Origin: Chitinophagaceae bacterium
GTDB lineage: Bacteria > Bacteroidota > Bacteroidia > Chitinophagales > Chitinophagaceae
Direction of reading: 5' to 3'
NCBI GenBank assembly: GCA_004173355.1
Contig: SEAD01000004.1
Location: forward strand, 1 to 64,000
DNA length: 64,000 nucleotides
The position numbers and the translations under genes are program-made. Positions 49,041-57,130 of this stretch are shown piece after piece; position 1 is the stretch's first letter, and each line of letters begins with the position of its first letter. The notes beneath the pieces were generated by a model. It did not search any database. It saw only the letters and a list, made by a program, of their open reading frames with translations, and had not been told where the DNA came from.

Positions 49041-51146
49041 TCAGGACTGTTCAATAAGTTTAAGGAATTCTGCTTCGGAGATAACCCGCACAGTGTTTAT
49101 TTTTTTTGCTTTCTCAAGTTTGCTGCCGGCGTCTTCGCCCACCACGAGGTAATTCAGTTTTGCGCTGACACCACTGAGGAGTTTGGCCCCCTTTGCTTCC
49201 GCCATTGCTTCGGCGTCACTGCGTTTGAGTGTGGGGAGTGTGCCGGTGAAGAGGAAGGTTTGTCCCGCTAGTCCACCCGTCACGGCCGGTGTATCACGTT
49301 TGGTGTTTTTCAGTTGCAGGCCGAGTGATTCCAGTTCGTCCAGCATCTGCAGGTTGGATGCATTGCTGAAAAAATGTTCGATGCTGCCGGCCACTTTTGG
49401 TCCGATATCTTCCAGGCTTTTCAGCTGTTCCTGTGAATAGCCGGACAGGTCTTTCAGGTGTGTGACAGTATTGGCAATGGTTTTAGCGGTTGTCTCACCC
49501 ACGAAGCGGATACCAAGGCCAAACACCAGCCGGTGCAGTGGTTGTGATTTGGATGCTTCGATTGCCGACTGCAGGTTATCGATTGACTTCTGGCCGAAGC
49601 CTTCGAGTTTACCGATCTGTGCAAAGTCCAGTTTATAGATTCCGGGCACATCTTTCAGCAGACCCATTTCATAAAACTTGCGGATATTGGCTTCCCCGAA
49701 GCCGCGGATATCCATGGCATCCTTGCTGGTGAAATGGATCATGCGTTCGGCTACCTGCGCCGGGCATTCGATATTGACACATCTCCATACCGCTTCCCCT
49801 TCTTCCCGGAACAACCCGGAGGCACATGCCGGGCAGGTTTTGGGAAAAATGATTTTTGTTTCCTTCCCTGTGCGGACCTCAGCGAGTGACTTGACGATAT
49901 AGGGAATCACATCCCCTGCACGTTCCACCAGTACACTGTCGCCGATCATCAGGTCTTTTTCCCGGATGATTTCTTCATTGAACAGGGAAATGGAGGAAAC
50001 GGTCACACCACCGATGGGTACGGGCTGGATTTTTGCAACCGGTGTGATGGATCCGGTGCGTCCAACCTGGAATTCCACGGCGAGCAGCTGGCTGGTTCCC
50101 TGCCTCGCTTTAAATTTATAGGCCATCGCCCATCGCGGGTGGTGGGAGGTCATCCCCATTTTATCCTGCAGTGCGAAGTCATTTACCTTGATCACCATGC
50201 CATCGATTTCGTAGGGCAGTGCATCGCGGCCTTTTTCAAATTCGTTGCAGTATGCGATTACGGCGTCGATGCCTTTTAATACTTTCTTTTCTTTCTGCGG
50301 GCTGCGGAAGCCAAGGTTCCAGAGCAGTTGCAGTGAGCCTGCATGGGTTTTCAGTTCTTCCGGTTCATTTGCCCCGGGCAATAAAGTGTAATAGCTGATA
50401 TGATACACGAATGCTTCCAGTTTCCTTCGGGACACTTCAGCAGGATCCTTGATGCGAAGCGTTCCGGCCGCTGCATTGCGGGGATTGGCCAGTGGCGGCA
50501 GTCCCTGCGATACGAGTCCCTCGTTGTACCTGGCGAAATTGGTTTTATTGATCAGCACTTCCCCGCGGATCTCCACTGTCTGCAGGCCATAGGCTGAAAA
50601 CCTTGCTGATAGCGGAATGGAGCGGATCTGCCTGATATTGGTTGTTATTTCATCACCTGTTTCCCCATTACCCCTGGTGGCACCACGTTGCAGTTGGTCA
50701 GCTTCATAGATCAGTGAGATACTGCCGCCGTCAAATTTTGGTTCCACACAATATTCGAGGATCGCCAGGCCTGCCAGTTCACGTGCCTTGCGGTCGAAGC
50801 TGGTGAGGTCATCGCTGTTGTAGGAGTTGTCGAGCGACAGCATCGGCACCAGGTGGTCCGCGTTGGGAAAATCCTTTGTCAGGCCTTTTGCCACTCGTTG
50901 GGTCGGGGAGTCAGCGGTGATTAATGAAGGGGTACCTGTTTCGATGCGGCCCAGTTCATGGTACAGGATATCGTATTCCTGGTCGGCGATCAGCGGATCA
51001 TTCTGCAGGTAATAGCGGTGTTCGTGGAAGCGCAGCACTTCGCGTAGTGATTCCACCTCTGCTGGCGCAATCGATTTCGTTGCAGCTTTTTCCAGCAGTG
51101 CCACGGAATGCGCCTGTAATTTTTTAACCTGTTCAGTTGTGTACAT
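49041..51146 (-). CDS. ligA: NAD-dependent DNA ligase
   Basis: LigA seals nicks in DNA replication and repair using NAD+. The 701-residue protein has the domains in order: the Ia NAD-binding part (HEHRYYLQNDPLIADQEYDILYHEL), the adenylation domain with Lys137 in VEPKFDGGS (the usual Asp after Lys is Phe; DG retained), OB fold, a Cys4 zinc finger (CPACASGLF ... CVNIECP), helix-hairpin-helix repeats and a C-terminal BRCT (about 625-701, GLAGQTFLFTGTL). Length and order are normal. The gene starts about 130 bases from the divergent Nudix gene. Confidence 0.96.
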   Translation of the reverse strand: MYTTEQVKKLQAHSVALLEKAATKSIAPAEVESLREVLRFHEHRYYLQNDPLIADQEYDILYHELGRIETGTPSLITADSPTQRVAKGLTKDFPNADHLVPMLSLDNSYNSDDLTSFDRKARELAGLAILEYCVEPKFDGGSISLIYEADQLQRGATRGNGETGDEITTNIRQIRSIPLSARFSAYGLQTVEIRGEVLINKTNFARYNEGLVSQGLPPLANPRNAAAGTLRIKDPAEVSRRKLEAFVYHISYYTLLPGANEPEELKTHAGSLQLLWNLGFRSPQKEKKVLKGIDAVIAYCNEFEKGRDALPYEIDGMVIKVNDFALQDKMGMTSHHPRWAMAYKFKARQGTSQLLAVEFQVGRTGSITPVAKIQPVPIGGVTVSSISLFNEEIIREKDLMIGDSVLVERAGDVIPYIVKSLAEVRTGKETKIIFPKTCPACASGLFREEGEAVWRCVNIECPAQVAERMIHFTSKDAMDIRGFGEANIRKFYEMGLLKDVPGIYKLDFAQIGKLEGFGQKSIDNLQSAIEASKSQPLHRLVFGLGIRFVGETTAKTIANTVTHLKDLSGYSQEQLKSLEDIGPKVAGSIEHFFSNASNLQMLDELESLGLQLKNTKRDTPAVTGGLAGQTFLFTGTLPTLKRSDAEAMAEAKGAKLLSGVSAKLNYLVVGEDAGSKLEKAKKINTVRVISEAEFLKLIEQS

Positions 51147-51210
51147 GGTAACGGTTTCGCTGTAAAGTTAACTAACGACGGCGATCCGGACTTTCAATGC
51201 AACGAATAAT

Positions 51211-51246
51211 GCAGGACAGTAATTGATGCAGGCAGGACAGTAATTG
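51211..51246 (+). promoter_or_regulatory. Perfect 15-bp direct repeat (GCAGGACAGTAATTG x2), candidate operator before the Nudix regulator gene
   Basis: Two identical copies of GCAGGACAGTAATTG lie at 51211-51225 and 51232-51246, 21 bp from start to start, two helical turns. They end 13 bases before a -7-like TACTTTG (51260-51266) of the Nudix regulator gene. The core CAGGACAGT also occurs, inverted, upstream of susC at 52264-52272. Binding by the regulator is an inference. Confidence 0.55.
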
Positions 51247-51277
51247 GTTTTTAATCCAGTACTTTGCCGGAAGCCAG

Positions 51278-52009
51278 ATGACTATGAAAGAAATTTTAAA
51301 AACCGCGCAGGCTGAGAAAAACAGCCACCTCGATTACTTCAATATTGCGATTTCGGTCGACTGTGTGATCTTCTGTTACGAAGACCGCGAGCTGAAAGTG
51401 CTGACGATGCCATCGGACCTGAAGGAATTTGCCGGGCTCCCTTCATTGCTGGGTGACCTTGTGCGTCCCGATGAGGATCTGGATTCAGCATCGTACCGCG
51501 TATTGCTGGAGCGTACGGGTATGGAAGATGTATACCTCGAGCAGGTGCACACATTTGGTTCCATTGGCAGGCACCCTTCCGGCCGCGTAATCACTACCGC
51601 TTATTATGCCCTGATCGATATCAAGCACCAGCACCTGAAGCTGGGGAACAAGCTGCTGACCTGGCAGCGGGTGAAGGACCTGAAAAGGATGGCCTTCGAC
51701 CACAAGCCGATCCTGGATACCTGCCTGATCAGCCTGCGGGAAAAAGTGATGGACCAGCCGGTGGTTTTCAACCTGCTGCCCGAGAAGTTTTCCCTGCGTG
51801 AACTGCAGGAGCTGTACCAGTCGATCCTCCTGGTTGAACTCGACCGCCGGAATTTTCGGAAGAAGATCGGGATCAAGGACTGGCTGCTGGACCTTGATGA
51901 GATGGAAGTGGACGTCCCCCATAGACCCGGCAAGTTATATAAGGTAAAACCGGAAATCCGCCGGCGAACTGCTGCCCGTCGTCCGGGTTCCCTGATGATG
52001 AGGGACTAG
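51278..52009 (+). CDS. Nudix-fold transcriptional regulator (NrtR/AraR-like)
   Basis: The 243-residue protein has an N-terminal Nudix-fold domain (about 20-150) and a C-terminal winged-helix domain (about 158-243, LLPEKFSLRELQELYQ ... RRNFRKKIGIKDWL). In the Nudix box (59-81) the catalytic RExxEExG is degraded: RVLLERTG, so the metal-binding Glu residues are largely lost. This combination defines the NrtR/AraR group of non-hydrolytic regulators, which sense a nucleotide-like or sugar effector and control neighbouring genes. It lies directly upstream of a susC/susD/ASPIC locus, on the same strand. The effector is unknown. Confidence 0.88.
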   Translation: MTMKEILKTAQAEKNSHLDYFNIAISVDCVIFCYEDRELKVLTMPSDLKEFAGLPSLLGDLVRPDEDLDSASYRVLLERTGMEDVYLEQVHTFGSIGRHPSGRVITTAYYALIDIKHQHLKLGNKLLTWQRVKDLKRMAFDHKPILDTCLISLREKVMDQPVVFNLLPEKFSLRELQELYQSILLVELDRRNFRKKIGIKDWLLDLDEMEVDVPHRPGKLYKVKPEIRRRTAARRPGSLMMRD

Positions 52010-52101
52010 CCCCTGGCACGGTCCGGTTTCACGCGTATTTAATACAGATGAGCTTTCCCGCCTCCGTAATATGTTTCCCGGACCCGTTCGGTGAGGGTTT
52101 A

Positions 52102-52114
52102 TGTACATTGTACA
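52102..52114. promoter_or_regulatory. Inverted repeat TGTACAtTGTACA, candidate regulator site
   Basis: Two copies of the self-complementary hexamer TGTACA flank one base, about 285 bases before susC and 90 bases past the Nudix regulator stop. Confidence 0.3.
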
Positions 52115-52264
52115 CCGTGAAAGCACTGATTTTTACTAAAGTTTAACAATCAATTATCCACCGCAAACGTTTCCGCAAACAATTTCTCGCAAAAAACCCA
52201 TCTTGCGAAGCAGCAATAAGTTGCAGTATGAGTCATAATTAATGTAATTTGTTTGAAAATGAGA

Positions 52265-52276
52265 CTGTCCTGACAG
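52265..52276. promoter_or_regulatory. Palindrome CTGTCctGACAG, candidate operator of the second susC
   Basis: A perfect 5-2-5 palindrome just downstream of the -7-like TAATTTG. Read on the minus strand it contains CAGGACAG, the core of the direct repeats before the Nudix regulator gene. In this position a bound protein would block transcription, which fits a repressor; this is an inference. Confidence 0.5.
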
Positions 52277-52390
52277 AATCAAAACGTTAGTAAACTGAAA
52301 ACTAGCAGCTTATGATACCAGAATGACCGCTGGCGCATAGGCAGGTTCCGAAGGGCTTATCACACATTGTAAACCTCTTATTTAACGCTT

Positions 52391-55381
52391 ATGCTTGCCA
52401 GAAAACGTCCAGGGTCCCTCCTGGGTTTTGTGCTGCTATTACTCTTCCCGGCAGCTGTCTTCGCCCAGAACAAAACAATCACCGGAAAAGTCACTGATTC
52501 AAAAAATGCGCCTGTGGCGGGAGCGAGTGTTGTAGCTAAAGGCTCAACAACCGGTACTTCCACCAATGCAAGCGGGGATTTCACCCTTCTTGTGCCTGAA
52601 GCAATCAACACCCTCGTTGTCTCTTCAGTAGGTTTTACGTCCATCGATGTGGACATCACCGGTAAAAGCTCCGTGGAAATCAGCCTGGCTGATGCGGCCA
52701 CCAATGACCTCAACGAGGTTGTGGTTATCGGTTATGGTACTGCCCGCAAACGGGACCTTACCGGTTCGGTTGCCACGGTAGGCTCAAAAGATTTTAACAA
52801 GGGTGTGTTCACCGCACCCGACCAGCTGATCCAGGGTAAGGCAGCCGGTGTACAGGTATTAAACAACAGCGGCCAGCCCGGTGGTGGTACTACGGTAAGG
52901 ATCCGTGGTAACTCTGCGCTTACCGGTAGCGGCCAGCCTTTATATGTGGTCGATGGTATTCCTCTCGATGGCCGTTCTTCCCGTCCGGGTCTGAGTGGTC
53001 CGAACCTGGGTAACTCACCTGGTACCAACCCGCTCAACTTCCTCAACCCCGCAGACATCGCCAGCATGGACATCCTGAAGGATGCTTCTGCCACAGCGAT
53101 CTACGGTTCACGTGCCGCTTATGGTGTGGTCCTCATCACAACCAAGAAAGGCCAGTCCGGCCAGCCGAAAATTGACTTTGGTGCATCAGTAGGTGTGTCT
53201 TCAGTAATGCGGAAAATCGACGTACTCGATGCTTCCCAGTACCGTGCGGCGCTGACCTATTACGGTGCTCCGGGTACCAACGACAAAGGATCCAGTGTGG
53301 ATGCTTTCGACGAAATCACCCAGAAGGCCCTGCTGCAGAACTACAACGTAGCGATCAGCGGTGGAAACGAAAACGGCCGTTACCGTTTATCAATGAGTGT
53401 ACTGGACCAGGAAGGCGTGGTGAAAAAGACCGGCTTCAAAAAGTACACCGCCAACTTCAGCTCAACATTTAAATTCCTCGAGAGCAAACGTCTCGGTCTT
53501 GATATCAATGTTATCCCTAGCCAGACTATCGAAGATCTTGCGCCGATCAGTAACAACGCGGGTGCAACCGGTAGCCTTATCGGCCACGCTTTACAGTGGA
53601 ATCCGACAGAAGCACTTTATGATGCAAACAATCCATCGGGCTTCAATATCAAGGCCGGTGACATTGTAAACCCGGTTGGTATGCAGAATGCGTACAACGA
53701 CCGCGCGAAGACCACAACGATCCTCGCAAGCATCTCCCCTTATTTCAAAATCACCAATTGGCTGGAATACCGTCTCCTTTACAGTATCAACTACGGAACC
53801 GGTAACCGTCGTGCATCCATCAAACAATACATCAACCTTGCTGATGTGCTGAACAGGGGATGGGCCAGTATCGCCAACAACGAACTGATTACCCAGCAGG
53901 TTACACACACACTCAACCTGAACAGGGAAATTGCCCCGGGCCTGAACCTGAGTGCACTTGCCGGTTTCGAGTACATGAAGTACACCAACAAGGGTAGCAG
54001 CATGAGCGGATTCGGACCATCTGCGGGTGGTTTTGGCCAGTATGGCCTCGACTACACTGATTACATCCAGTACTCAAACTCTACTACACGTAATATCGGT
54101 TCGTTCTACGATCCGCTGACCGAACTGCAATCTTACTTCGGTCGTGTGGGTCTGAACTACAAAGACAAATACCTGCTGACTGCGACCATACGTGCTGACG
54201 GATCTTCCAAGTTCGGTGCGGATAATAAATATGGTTACTTCCCTTCTGCAGGTGCAGCATGGAATATCAGCAACGAAGAATTCTTTACCAAGGGTTTTGT
54301 GAACACACTGAAACTCCGCGCTGGCTGGGGTAAAGTAGGTAACCAGGAATTCCCTGCGGGTTCTTCACTGGAAACCTATTCACTCGGAAACAACGGTTCT
54401 TCAGGACAATCAAACAACCCGAACCCCGCGCTGAAATGGCAGTCTGACCGCCAGTACAACGTAGGTGTTGATTTCGGCCTGATGAAAGGTCGCATCACCG
54501 GTTCGGTCGATTACTTCAACAAACGCACAACTGACCTCCTGTTCCCAACCTTCCCGATCCAGCCTGCACCTCCGGGTACAGTGGTTACCTGGAAAAACCT
54601 GGATGGTAACATCGACAACAGTGGTGTGGAAGTAACCATCAATGCGAACCTCGTTAACAAGAAAGACTTCAGCTGGGATCTCGGAGTGTTTGCCACTTTC
54701 CTTGACAACAAGGTTGAAGGACTGGCAGCACCAATCTTCACCGGTGAGCTGAACGGCCAGGGTGTGAGCGGTACATTTGTGCAGACCATCCAGAATGGTT
54801 TACCGATGAACGCCTTCTATACCCGTGACTTCCAGGGCATCGATCCGCAGACCGGCCAGGCGATTTATGCCGACGGTGGTAGCTCGTTCTTCTATGTAGG
54901 CAACCCGAATGCACGTACACTGCTCGGTATCAGCACTACAGTGAATTACAAGAAACTTGCACTCACAATCAACATGAACGGTTCGTTCGGACAGGATGTA
55001 TATAATAACACCCTTAACAACGTAATCAACGTAGGTAGTATCAATGGCGGTCGTAATATCGCTGTTGAGAATTATGAAGCATCAATCAAAGAGGCGCTGT
55101 CAAACCCGGTAACATCTTCTTCAAGGTTTATCCAGAAAGGCAGCTATATGAAAATGGCCAACGCCACTTTCTCTTATTCACTTGGCAATGTTGGGAAATC
55201 ATTCAAGGGTGCAAACATCTTCGTGACCGGCCAGAACCTGTTTGTGCTGACCGACTTCACCGGATTTGATCCTGAAGTAAACGTCGACAAAAACCTGAAC
55301 GGTGTTCCTTCAGTTGGTATCGAGTACACTCCTTACCCATCAGCAAGGACAATCACACTCGGTGTAAATTTCTCCCTCTAA
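52391..55381 (+). CDS. SusC/RagA family TonB-linked outer membrane transporter (second locus)
   Basis: The 996-residue transporter has a signal peptide (1-25, ending VFAQ), a CarboxypepD_reg-like domain (KTITGKVTDSKNAPVAGASV ... ISLADAATNDLNEVVVIGYG), a TonB plug (GKAAGVQVLNNSGQPGGGTTVRIRG, PLYVVDGIPLDG, SMDILKDASATAIYGSRAAYGVVLITTKKG) and a barrel closing LGVNFSL. It imports a substrate captured by the SusD protein encoded 22 bases downstream. Arg codons are mostly CGT/CGC, unlike the neighbouring lipoprotein genes, suggesting high expression. The substrate is unknown, with no enzyme in the locus. Confidence 0.95.
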   Translation: MLARKRPGSLLGFVLLLLFPAAVFAQNKTITGKVTDSKNAPVAGASVVAKGSTTGTSTNASGDFTLLVPEAINTLVVSSVGFTSIDVDITGKSSVEISLADAATNDLNEVVVIGYGTARKRDLTGSVATVGSKDFNKGVFTAPDQLIQGKAAGVQVLNNSGQPGGGTTVRIRGNSALTGSGQPLYVVDGIPLDGRSSRPGLSGPNLGNSPGTNPLNFLNPADIASMDILKDASATAIYGSRAAYGVVLITTKKGQSGQPKIDFGASVGVSSVMRKIDVLDASQYRAALTYYGAPGTNDKGSSVDAFDEITQKALLQNYNVAISGGNENGRYRLSMSVLDQEGVVKKTGFKKYTANFSSTFKFLESKRLGLDINVIPSQTIEDLAPISNNAGATGSLIGHALQWNPTEALYDANNPSGFNIKAGDIVNPVGMQNAYNDRAKTTTILASISPYFKITNWLEYRLLYSINYGTGNRRASIKQYINLADVLNRGWASIANNELITQQVTHTLNLNREIAPGLNLSALAGFEYMKYTNKGSSMSGFGPSAGGFGQYGLDYTDYIQYSNSTTRNIGSFYDPLTELQSYFGRVGLNYKDKYLLTATIRADGSSKFGADNKYGYFPSAGAAWNISNEEFFTKGFVNTLKLRAGWGKVGNQEFPAGSSLETYSLGNNGSSGQSNNPNPALKWQSDRQYNVGVDFGLMKGRITGSVDYFNKRTTDLLFPTFPIQPAPPGTVVTWKNLDGNIDNSGVEVTINANLVNKKDFSWDLGVFATFLDNKVEGLAAPIFTGELNGQGVSGTFVQTIQNGLPMNAFYTRDFQGIDPQTGQAIYADGGSSFFYVGNPNARTLLGISTTVNYKKLALTINMNGSFGQDVYNNTLNNVINVGSINGGRNIAVENYEASIKEALSNPVTSSSRFIQKGSYMKMANATFSYSLGNVGKSFKGANIFVTGQNLFVLTDFTGFDPEVNVDKNLNGVPSVGIEYTPYPSARTITLGVNFSL

Positions 55382-55403
55382 CCTAACCTGAAAAAAACGA
55401 ATT

Positions 55404-56981
55404 ATGATACGCAAAGCATTATTAGTCGCTGCCTTACCGCTGGCATTTGTCAGCTGTACCAAGCTCGACGAGGAATTTAAAGGCTCACTCGCCCCTGACC
55501 AGGTAGGTGGTGGAGCAATCGATGTGGCTGCCCTTCTCCGTGGTACCTACAACTCGATGCAGACCAACTTCCAGGACCAGTCATTTATCTATGCCCTTAC
55601 CGAAATGTCAACCGATGAACTGATCGGGCCAACCCGTGGTCCGGACTGGGATGATAACGGTGTATGGCGTGTAATCCATGAACACAAATGGGATGCGGAA
55701 AATACCCGTATCCGGGATACTTATAATAACCTGCTCGGTACTGTGTACTCTGCTACCAACCTGCTCCAGTTCAGCCCATCGGCCCAGCAGGCGGCGGAAG
55801 CACGACTGCTCCGTGCTATTTCCAACTTCTACATCCTTGACCTCTACGACCAGACTCCATACCGCGATCCGGGTGAATCCACCCTGGAAGCTGCACGTGT
55901 CCGTAAAGGCGCAGAAGCATGGCAGTTTATCGTTGATGAACTGAACGAAATCCTGCCTAACCTGCCGGATGGCCCGAAAGGTACCGCGAACAAAAACGCA
56001 GCAAGGGTACTCCTGATGAAGATGTACCTCAACAAAGGTGTTTGGGCATCTACCGAACAAAGGAATGCACCAACTTTTGACGCGGCGGACATGAACCAGG
56101 TAATTGCCCTGGCGGATGTGATCATCAATTCAAACCTCTATTCATTTACCCCTAACTTTTTCGATAATTTCTCTCCCAACAACAGTACACTGGGTACGGA
56201 AAACATCTTCACCCGTGTGAATGATGTGGGTGTATCAGGAAGCACCGGCGCAACGGTACGCGCATTCTGGCACGCCGGCCTGCACTACAATATGAATCCG
56301 TCCGGATGGAATGGTTTCTCTACACTGACTGACCTGTACAACCGTTTTGAAGCAACCGACAAGCGCCGTGGTGCTTCGTACAACCAGGTGGGTGGTCCGG
56401 CTAACCCGGGCAACCGCATCAACGTAGGTATCCTCACCGGTCAGCAGTATAACCTGGCAACGGATGCCCCGCTGACTAACCGCGCAGGTGCACCACTGGT
56501 ATTCACGCCCGATGTTAACCTGATTGAAACGGATGTGAACACACTGGAACAAACCGGATACCGTGCCTACAAATACCCGATCGATTACGTAAACACTGGT
56601 GACGGTAACGTTGGCAATGACTATGTATTTTTCCGTCTCGCCGACGTCCTGCTGATGAAGGCTGAGGCAATCCTCCGTGGTGGTACAGGAACTGTTGCCG
56701 GCGTATATGGCAGCACCCCGCTCGCACTTGTGAACTCTATCCGTACACAGGTATCCCGTGGCGCAAGTGCCCTTGCATCGGTTGACCTGGACGTATTACT
56801 GGATGAAAGGTCAAGGGAACTGTATCTTGAGTCATGGAGAAGGCAGGATCTGATCCGCTTCGGTAAATTCCTCCAGCCTTTTGGTAAAAAAGGGCAGAGT
56901 GATCCGAAGTACCTGGTTTATGCGATCCCTAACCAGCAACTTGCGGTGAATCCAAATCTTACACCGAACCCCGGTTACTAA
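55404..56981 (+). CDS. SusD/RagB family surface lipoprotein (second locus)
   Basis: The 525-residue lipoprotein has a lipobox Cys at 18 (LAFVSCTKLDE). Helical TPR-like regions follow (YNNLLGTVYSATNLLQF ... EARLLRAISNFYILDLYDQTPYRDPGE), then YFFRLADVLLMKAEAILR-like FFRLADVLLMKAEA and LLDERSRELYLESWRRQDLIRFGKF, both typical of SusD. It covers the SusC barrel and binds ligand at the surface. Arg codons are mainly CGT as in the susC gene. A strong terminator follows, separating it from the ASPIC lipoprotein genes. Confidence 0.95.
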   Translation: MIRKALLVAALPLAFVSCTKLDEEFKGSLAPDQVGGGAIDVAALLRGTYNSMQTNFQDQSFIYALTEMSTDELIGPTRGPDWDDNGVWRVIHEHKWDAENTRIRDTYNNLLGTVYSATNLLQFSPSAQQAAEARLLRAISNFYILDLYDQTPYRDPGESTLEAARVRKGAEAWQFIVDELNEILPNLPDGPKGTANKNAARVLLMKMYLNKGVWASTEQRNAPTFDAADMNQVIALADVIINSNLYSFTPNFFDNFSPNNSTLGTENIFTRVNDVGVSGSTGATVRAFWHAGLHYNMNPSGWNGFSTLTDLYNRFEATDKRRGASYNQVGGPANPGNRINVGILTGQQYNLATDAPLTNRAGAPLVFTPDVNLIETDVNTLEQTGYRAYKYPIDYVNTGDGNVGNDYVFFRLADVLLMKAEAILRGGTGTVAGVYGSTPLALVNSIRTQVSRGASALASVDLDVLLDERSRELYLESWRRQDLIRFGKFLQPFGKKGQSDPKYLVYAIPNQQLAVNPNLTPNPGY

Positions 56982-57000
56982 CCAATACCAACATATCGTC

Positions 57001-57035
57001 GCAAAAGGCCATCAATCGATGGCCTTTTGCTTTTT
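57001..57035 (+). terminator. Rho-independent terminator after the second susD
   Basis: Perfect 12-bp stem GCAAAAGGCCAT/ATGGCCTTTTGC, 6-base loop, five T. It would separate susC/susD transcription from the following ASPIC/VCBS genes, or act as a partial terminator. Confidence 0.9.
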
Positions 57036-57074
57036 ATAAACACTGCCCAACTGCTGCATTCACCGGGATTTACT

Positions 57075-57082
57075 TAGATTCG
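57075..57082 (+). promoter_or_regulatory. Possible -7 box TAGATTCG before the first ASPIC/VCBS gene
   Basis: It differs from TAnnTTTG at one position and lies 48 bases before the ATG, just past the susD terminator. It suggests a separate, weaker promoter. Confidence 0.35.
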
Positions 57083-57130
57083 CCTGTATACGCGCCGGTC
57101 CGACATTGACCGCGCCAATCGCTCCTGAAA

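Larger units (their letters stand above)
52010..52390. other. 381-bp regulatory region upstream of the second susC
   Basis: There is no coding frame. It holds several candidate operators, listed separately or in findings: TGTACAtTGTACA at 52102-52114, TTTACTAAAGTTT at 52132-52144 with an inverted near-copy at 52282-52294, and the palindrome CTGTCctGACAG at 52265-52276. A -7-like TAATTTG (52245-52251) has TTG at 52221-52223. The leader would be about 130 bases. Confidence 0.55.
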
